Assembly (NCBI GenBank): GCA_964371655.1
Contig: CAYJOD010000022.1
Location: forward strand, 1-64,000
From: CAZGSN01 sp964371655
Lineage (GTDB): Bacteria; Desulfobacterota; Binatia; HRBIN30
Direction of reading: 5' to 3'
Length of the DNA stretch: 64,000 bases
The notes under the pieces: generated by a model
Database searches by the model: none
What the model was told of the DNA's origin: nothing
Seen by the model: the letters and a program-made list of their open reading frames with translations, nothing else
Part shown: in pieces, positions 61,148-64,000 of the stretch
Layout of the letters: each line of letters starts with the position of its first letter
Position numbering within the stretch: the first letter of the stretch is position 1
Made by a program: the position numbers and the translations under genes

Positions 61148-62767
61148 ATGAAATCGAGTTGGACATTTGGCGGGATCGTCGCCGCTGTAGTGGGGCTGGT
61201 GATGGTGGCGACGCCGGCGCGCGTCGTAGCCGATGAATGCCAGCAGGCATGCAGCGCCGTGGCCTCGACCGCCGTGAGCGAAGGGAAGGCAGCGCTCAAG
61301 AGCTGCAGGCTCCAGTGCCGTAACGGCGACCGCGGAGCGTGCCGTGCCAGCTGCCGTGCCAGCACGAAGCAGGCGCGGAGCGCGACGAAGACAGCTCACG
61401 TCCAGTGCAGCCAAACCTGTCGCCCGGCCAACTCGTGCGAGGAACAGTGCCTCGTTCCGGCGCGCCAGTGTCTCGCACCGATTCTCGCCCAGGCCAAGAG
61501 CTGCACCCATAGCTGTGGGGACAGCGCCGCCGCCGCGATGGCTGACTGCTCGAGCGCGTCCGATCCCTTCGCGTGCCTCGATGCGGCTAGCCACCAGCTC
61601 TACGTGTGCGCGCAAGGCTGCGCCACGAGCACACGTGACAGCGCCGAGGCATGCAAGTCTGCCCTCGATGCCTGCAAAGGGACCTGCGCGCCTGCGAACC
61701 CGTGTGCGGGGCAATGCGCGCCCGCACTGCAAGGGTGCCTTGGGCCGATCGTTCAGCACGCGGGTGTCTGCGGTGAGCAGTGCCTAGCCAGCGCCCACGA
61801 TGCGGGCGCCGCCTGCTTGAACGGACCGGACCCTGCGGCATGTCTGGCGCAAGTCGCGCAGCAACTGACCCAGTGTACCCTCGGCTGCAAGACCACGGCG
61901 GAGCAAGGGGCGCGTGACTGCCAGACCACCTTTGAAGGCTGTGTTCATGACTGCCTGCCGCCCGATCCGTGTCGGGACGAGTGCTACGGAACCCTACAAG
62001 AGTGCGTGGCGCCGATCGCCGCGGACGCGCAGGCCTGCGATGCGCAGTGCACCGCCGACGCCCTAGCGGCGGCGACGGCATGCTTGAACGCGGAGAACCC
62101 GACGGCGTGCCTCCTCGAAGTGGAACAGACTCTGGGCACGTGCCTGCACGGCTGCGCGAGCGTTGTGCGCACGCGCGCCGAAGGCTGTTGGGGCGACTTC
62201 CGCCAGTGCGGCGACACCTGCACGCATCCAGCCAATGATACGTGCCGCGGCGGCTGTCTGGCGGCGGCCGGGCAGTGCATCGGGCCGGTCGTGGATCATA
62301 CGAAAGGATGCGTCCAAACGTGTGCGAACAACGTGGTTCAACAGGCTCCCGCGTGCGCGGCGCAGCCAGCCCCGATGGTGTGCCTCAACGGAGTCGCGCA
62401 GCAGTTCCTGCAATGTGCCCAGGCTTGCAGGCCCGACGCGGAAGCAGGTGCCGCGGCCTGTCGCACCGCACTCGATAGCTGCGTTCAGAGCTGCCCAGCA
62501 GATCCGTGCCGAGATGGATGTGTGGGATCGCTGGAGAGCTGCGCCCAGTCGCTGGCCGGCCAGGCGGAGACGTGCGCGGCTGGTTGTGTGACGTCGACGC
62601 TGAACGCCGGTGCGGCCTGTGCGAGTCAGCCGAACCCGTTGCTTTGCCTGAGTGAGGTGGCCCAGCAAGGCTGGCAGTGTGGCGCCGGCTGCGAGGCCGC
62701 GGCCCATACCAGCGCCGCGGCGTGCGCGAGCAGCTACCAGGCCTGCACGCAAGGGTGCGGTGCGTAG
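61148..62767 (+). CDS. Secreted cysteine-repeat protein with mirror-symmetric Cys spacing
   Basis: A 539-residue exported protein: signal peptide (about 1-28, ending TPARVVA), then 68 cysteines. The ATG follows AGGAGGG. Residues about 30-95 have eight Cys spaced 3-17-3-7-3-17-3. Then come five repeats of about 85 residues, each with twelve Cys spaced 3-6-10-3-10-8-10-3-10-6-3, the same in all five and reading the same in both directions. Linkers between repeats are 4-7 residues (for example APANP, LPPDP). Segments between Cys are Ala/Gln-rich and helix-forming. No CxxCH haem motif. I recognise no family; disulfide-stapled helical hairpins or a metal (copper) store are the obvious models. Confidence 0.85.
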   Translation: MKSSWTFGGIVAAVVGLVMVATPARVVADECQQACSAVASTAVSEGKAALKSCRLQCRNGDRGACRASCRASTKQARSATKTAHVQCSQTCRPANSCEEQCLVPARQCLAPILAQAKSCTHSCGDSAAAAMADCSSASDPFACLDAASHQLYVCAQGCATSTRDSAEACKSALDACKGTCAPANPCAGQCAPALQGCLGPIVQHAGVCGEQCLASAHDAGAACLNGPDPAACLAQVAQQLTQCTLGCKTTAEQGARDCQTTFEGCVHDCLPPDPCRDECYGTLQECVAPIAADAQACDAQCTADALAAATACLNAENPTACLLEVEQTLGTCLHGCASVVRTRAEGCWGDFRQCGDTCTHPANDTCRGGCLAAAGQCIGPVVDHTKGCVQTCANNVVQQAPACAAQPAPMVCLNGVAQQFLQCAQACRPDAEAGAAACRTALDSCVQSCPADPCRDGCVGSLESCAQSLAGQAETCAAGCVTSTLNAGAACASQPNPLLCLSEVAQQGWQCGAGCEAAAHTSAAACASSYQACTQGCGA

Positions 62768-62851
62768 CAGCTTGCCAATGATTCGATCCGCGGCGCGCGC
62801 CGCAACGATTCCTGGAGCGGCGCGTCACGCCGGTCATGGTCTGACCGGTCG

Positions 62852-62899
62852 GACTGACAGTCAACAGTCAACAGTCGACAGTTGACTGTTGACTGTCAG
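62852..62899. repeat. GTTGACTGTTGACTGTCAG hairpin
   Basis: A 19-bp perfect inverted repeat around AGTCGACA, about 90 bp after the Cys-repeat gene. No T tract follows, so it is not a standard terminator. A fragment of the ATCCACGGTTCC family follows at about 62965-62985. Confidence 0.7.
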
Positions 62900-63013
62900 T
62901 GCTCGGATTTGGCTGCGGCCCTGCGGCCGCGCTCTGTACTGAGATTCCGGGTGAATCCGTGCCCATCCACGGTTCCAATCGAGATCTGCGGGTTCAGTCG
63001 GGTTGGGGCTCGA

Positions 63014-63664
63014 CTACTTGAGGAGGGCGCGCAGGGTGGCGAGATTTGTCGCGTCGTCGAAGATTGCGCGCACCGGGATACGGAAGCCGGCCACCACCGT
63101 CGATCGCAGTTCCCCGTCCGTCTTGCGGGTTTCCAGACGGTATACGCCGGCGTCGGCGACATACTGTTCAATGGTTGCGCGTTCGGCGTCTATGATCCAG
63201 TATTCAGCCACGCCATGGGCGGCGTAGTCTTCGAGCTTGATGCCGCGGTCGATGCGCTCCGTGGAAGGTGAAAGCACTTCGACAATGAGATCCGGCGCGG
63301 GAAATTTCGTCTGGTCGGGCTGGATGTCGGTTGCCTTCTCGGTGGAGAAGAAGACGATGTCCGGCTCGTAGTCATTACGGGTCAGGGCGATCAGTGCCTT
63401 CTCAATCAAAACTTTCCCGAGATTCCGCGCAGTGACGTAGGAATTGAGCAGCGTGGCAAGGCGGAGCGTTACTTCGATGTGTCTCGTCTTGGCGGGAGAC
63501 TGCACGATCACCTCCCCATTGATGAATTCCGCCTTCTGGTCGGGCCGCAATGCATCGTAGAAATGCTGGCGGCTCTCCGTTTCGCAGCGCAGCAGTTCCT
63601 CCAAGTCGGTGACAAGCTTCGGCAGTCGCGGCGAACGGGTCAGAGGTTCGAGCATGTCATCCAT
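63014..63664 (-). CDS. Uma2-family (PD-(D/E)XK-like) protein
   Basis: A 216-residue protein matching the Uma2/DUF820 pattern: AEFINGEVIVQSPAKTRH, YEPDIVFFS, APDLIVEVLSPSTERIDRGIKLEDYAAHGVAEYWIID. The D..E.K arrangement (DLIVEVLSP followed by K) is the nuclease core. Such genes are often in large paralogous families; natural role unknown. GGACAGG precedes the ATG at 63664. It stands alone near the window edge. Confidence 0.87.
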   Translation of the reverse strand: MDDMLEPLTRSPRLPKLVTDLEELLRCETESRQHFYDALRPDQKAEFINGEVIVQSPAKTRHIEVTLRLATLLNSYVTARNLGKVLIEKALIALTRNDYEPDIVFFSTEKATDIQPDQTKFPAPDLIVEVLSPSTERIDRGIKLEDYAAHGVAEYWIIDAERATIEQYVADAGVYRLETRKTDGELRSTVVAGFRIPVRAIFDDATNLATLRALLK

Positions 63665-63804
63665 CGCCTGTCCCGAATAGCACAGCCGCACAATTGGGTG
63701 GAGCCCTCGATAGCGCGGCCACCAGGCCGTAACCAAAGGGACCGTGCAGGCTGTAGACCGTAGACCGCCCCTCCCAACTCCAAGCTGTGACTTCCGTTGG
63801 AACC

Positions 63805-64000
63805 TTACTTCGTGGTCGAGAACGTTGGGCCTTCGACGAACGTCTTCTTGGACGCAATGACTTTGTGACGGCTGTCATCGGCGACGCCGACGCCAAGCAT
63901 GCGCCCCTGTGCGCAGCGGTCGAGCGCAGTGCTTTCGTGCGACACGTCCTGTCCGACGTCACCTGTGCTTGTGACTCGTGTCAGCGGGCGCCACAACTCG
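63805..64000 (-). CDS. C-terminal part of an unidentified protein, cut by window edge
   Basis: The minus-strand frame is open from the window end to a stop at 63805. The last residues read RMLGVGVADDSRHKVIASKK and then TFVEGPTFSTTK, which look like real protein rather than shadow coding, but I do not recognise the family. The start lies beyond 64000. Confidence 0.4.
   Translation of the reverse strand, partial: ELWRPLTRVTSTGDVGQDVSHESTALDRCAQGRMLGVGVADDSRHKVIASKKTFVEGPTFSTTK

Noticed and set aside
61148..62767. Multihaem cytochrome
   Set aside because: Cysteines are in CX3C, CX6C and CX10C pairs; no CxxCH motif occurs.
62852..62899. Terminator of the Cys-repeat gene
   Set aside because: The hairpin is long but has no T tract and consists of repeated GTTGACT words; listed as a repeat instead.
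1..64000. tRNA, rRNA or riboswitch genes
   Set aside because: No cloverleaf, rRNA or known riboswitch core was recognised by eye; tRNAscan-SE and Rfam searches would decide.

Overview
The window is a GC-rich (low-to-mid 60s %, judged by eye) bacterial chromosome fragment with mostly short operons on both strands. Gene content points to a Gram-negative, environmental, respiratory organism: periplasmic and TAT-exported proteins, sigma-54 activators, a Kdp system, an Ehr-type membrane complex and a FeoB locus. The style resembles uncultured former 'Deltaproteobacteria' such as Binatota-like lineages. That placement is inference: no rRNA or tRNA gene is visible, and a run of ten N at 59128-59137 shows this is a scaffolded draft.

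Layout. 1-3.5 kb: small regulator genes, a strong terminator, ddl and a fatty-acid-hydroxylase-like membrane protein. 3.9-13.1 kb: an operon for a HyfBCEFG-like membrane complex whose large subunit lacks almost all [NiFe] cysteine ligands, so it is an energy-converting-hydrogenase-related (Ehr) complex. The operon begins with an HTH-PtsN fusion and carries a BrnT-type toxin-antitoxin pair inside it. 13.4-34.0 kb: a potassium and nitrogen-PTS regulatory block: kup, an APC permease with a cytoplasmic tail, ptsN, two NtrC-type activators, a 4-helix-bundle lipoprotein, a micro-ORF plus kdpFABC, a KdpD split into two proteins with an extra histidine kinase between them, and an NtrC-family regulator where KdpE would be expected. 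A recurring GCATCNTGC-like motif and candidate -24/-12 promoters suggest one sigma-54 regulon.

34.5-45.4 kb: GST-like protein, feoB with a zinc-ribbon protein and a DtxR-FeoA regulator, a HlyD/ATPase/ABC-2 export operon, a DOMON-like protein, a BrnT/BrnA pair and a methyltransferase. 45.5-51.4 kb: P-type cation ATPase, Phd/VapC pair, purM, a PEBP-family protein and an RDD membrane protein. 52-55.8 kb: a TAT-exported type II DMSO-reductase-family catalytic subunit without visible partner subunits, with a TetR-like operator, and an SRPBCC protein. 56-64 kb: VF530 protein with a J-domain-like protein, a small membrane protein, a glycoside-hydrolase-like lipoprotein broken by the N gap, a secreted 539-residue protein with 68 cysteines in an invariant mirror-symmetric spacing, and a Uma2-family protein.

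Almost every intergenic space over about 150 bp is filled by dispersed palindromic repeats of a dozen or so families. Many are nested: one inverted-repeat frame encloses another, and the same frame holds different inner units at different loci. The most novel items are the mirror-symmetric cysteine repeat protein, the putative sigma-54 potassium regulon with split KdpD, and the nested repeat architecture.
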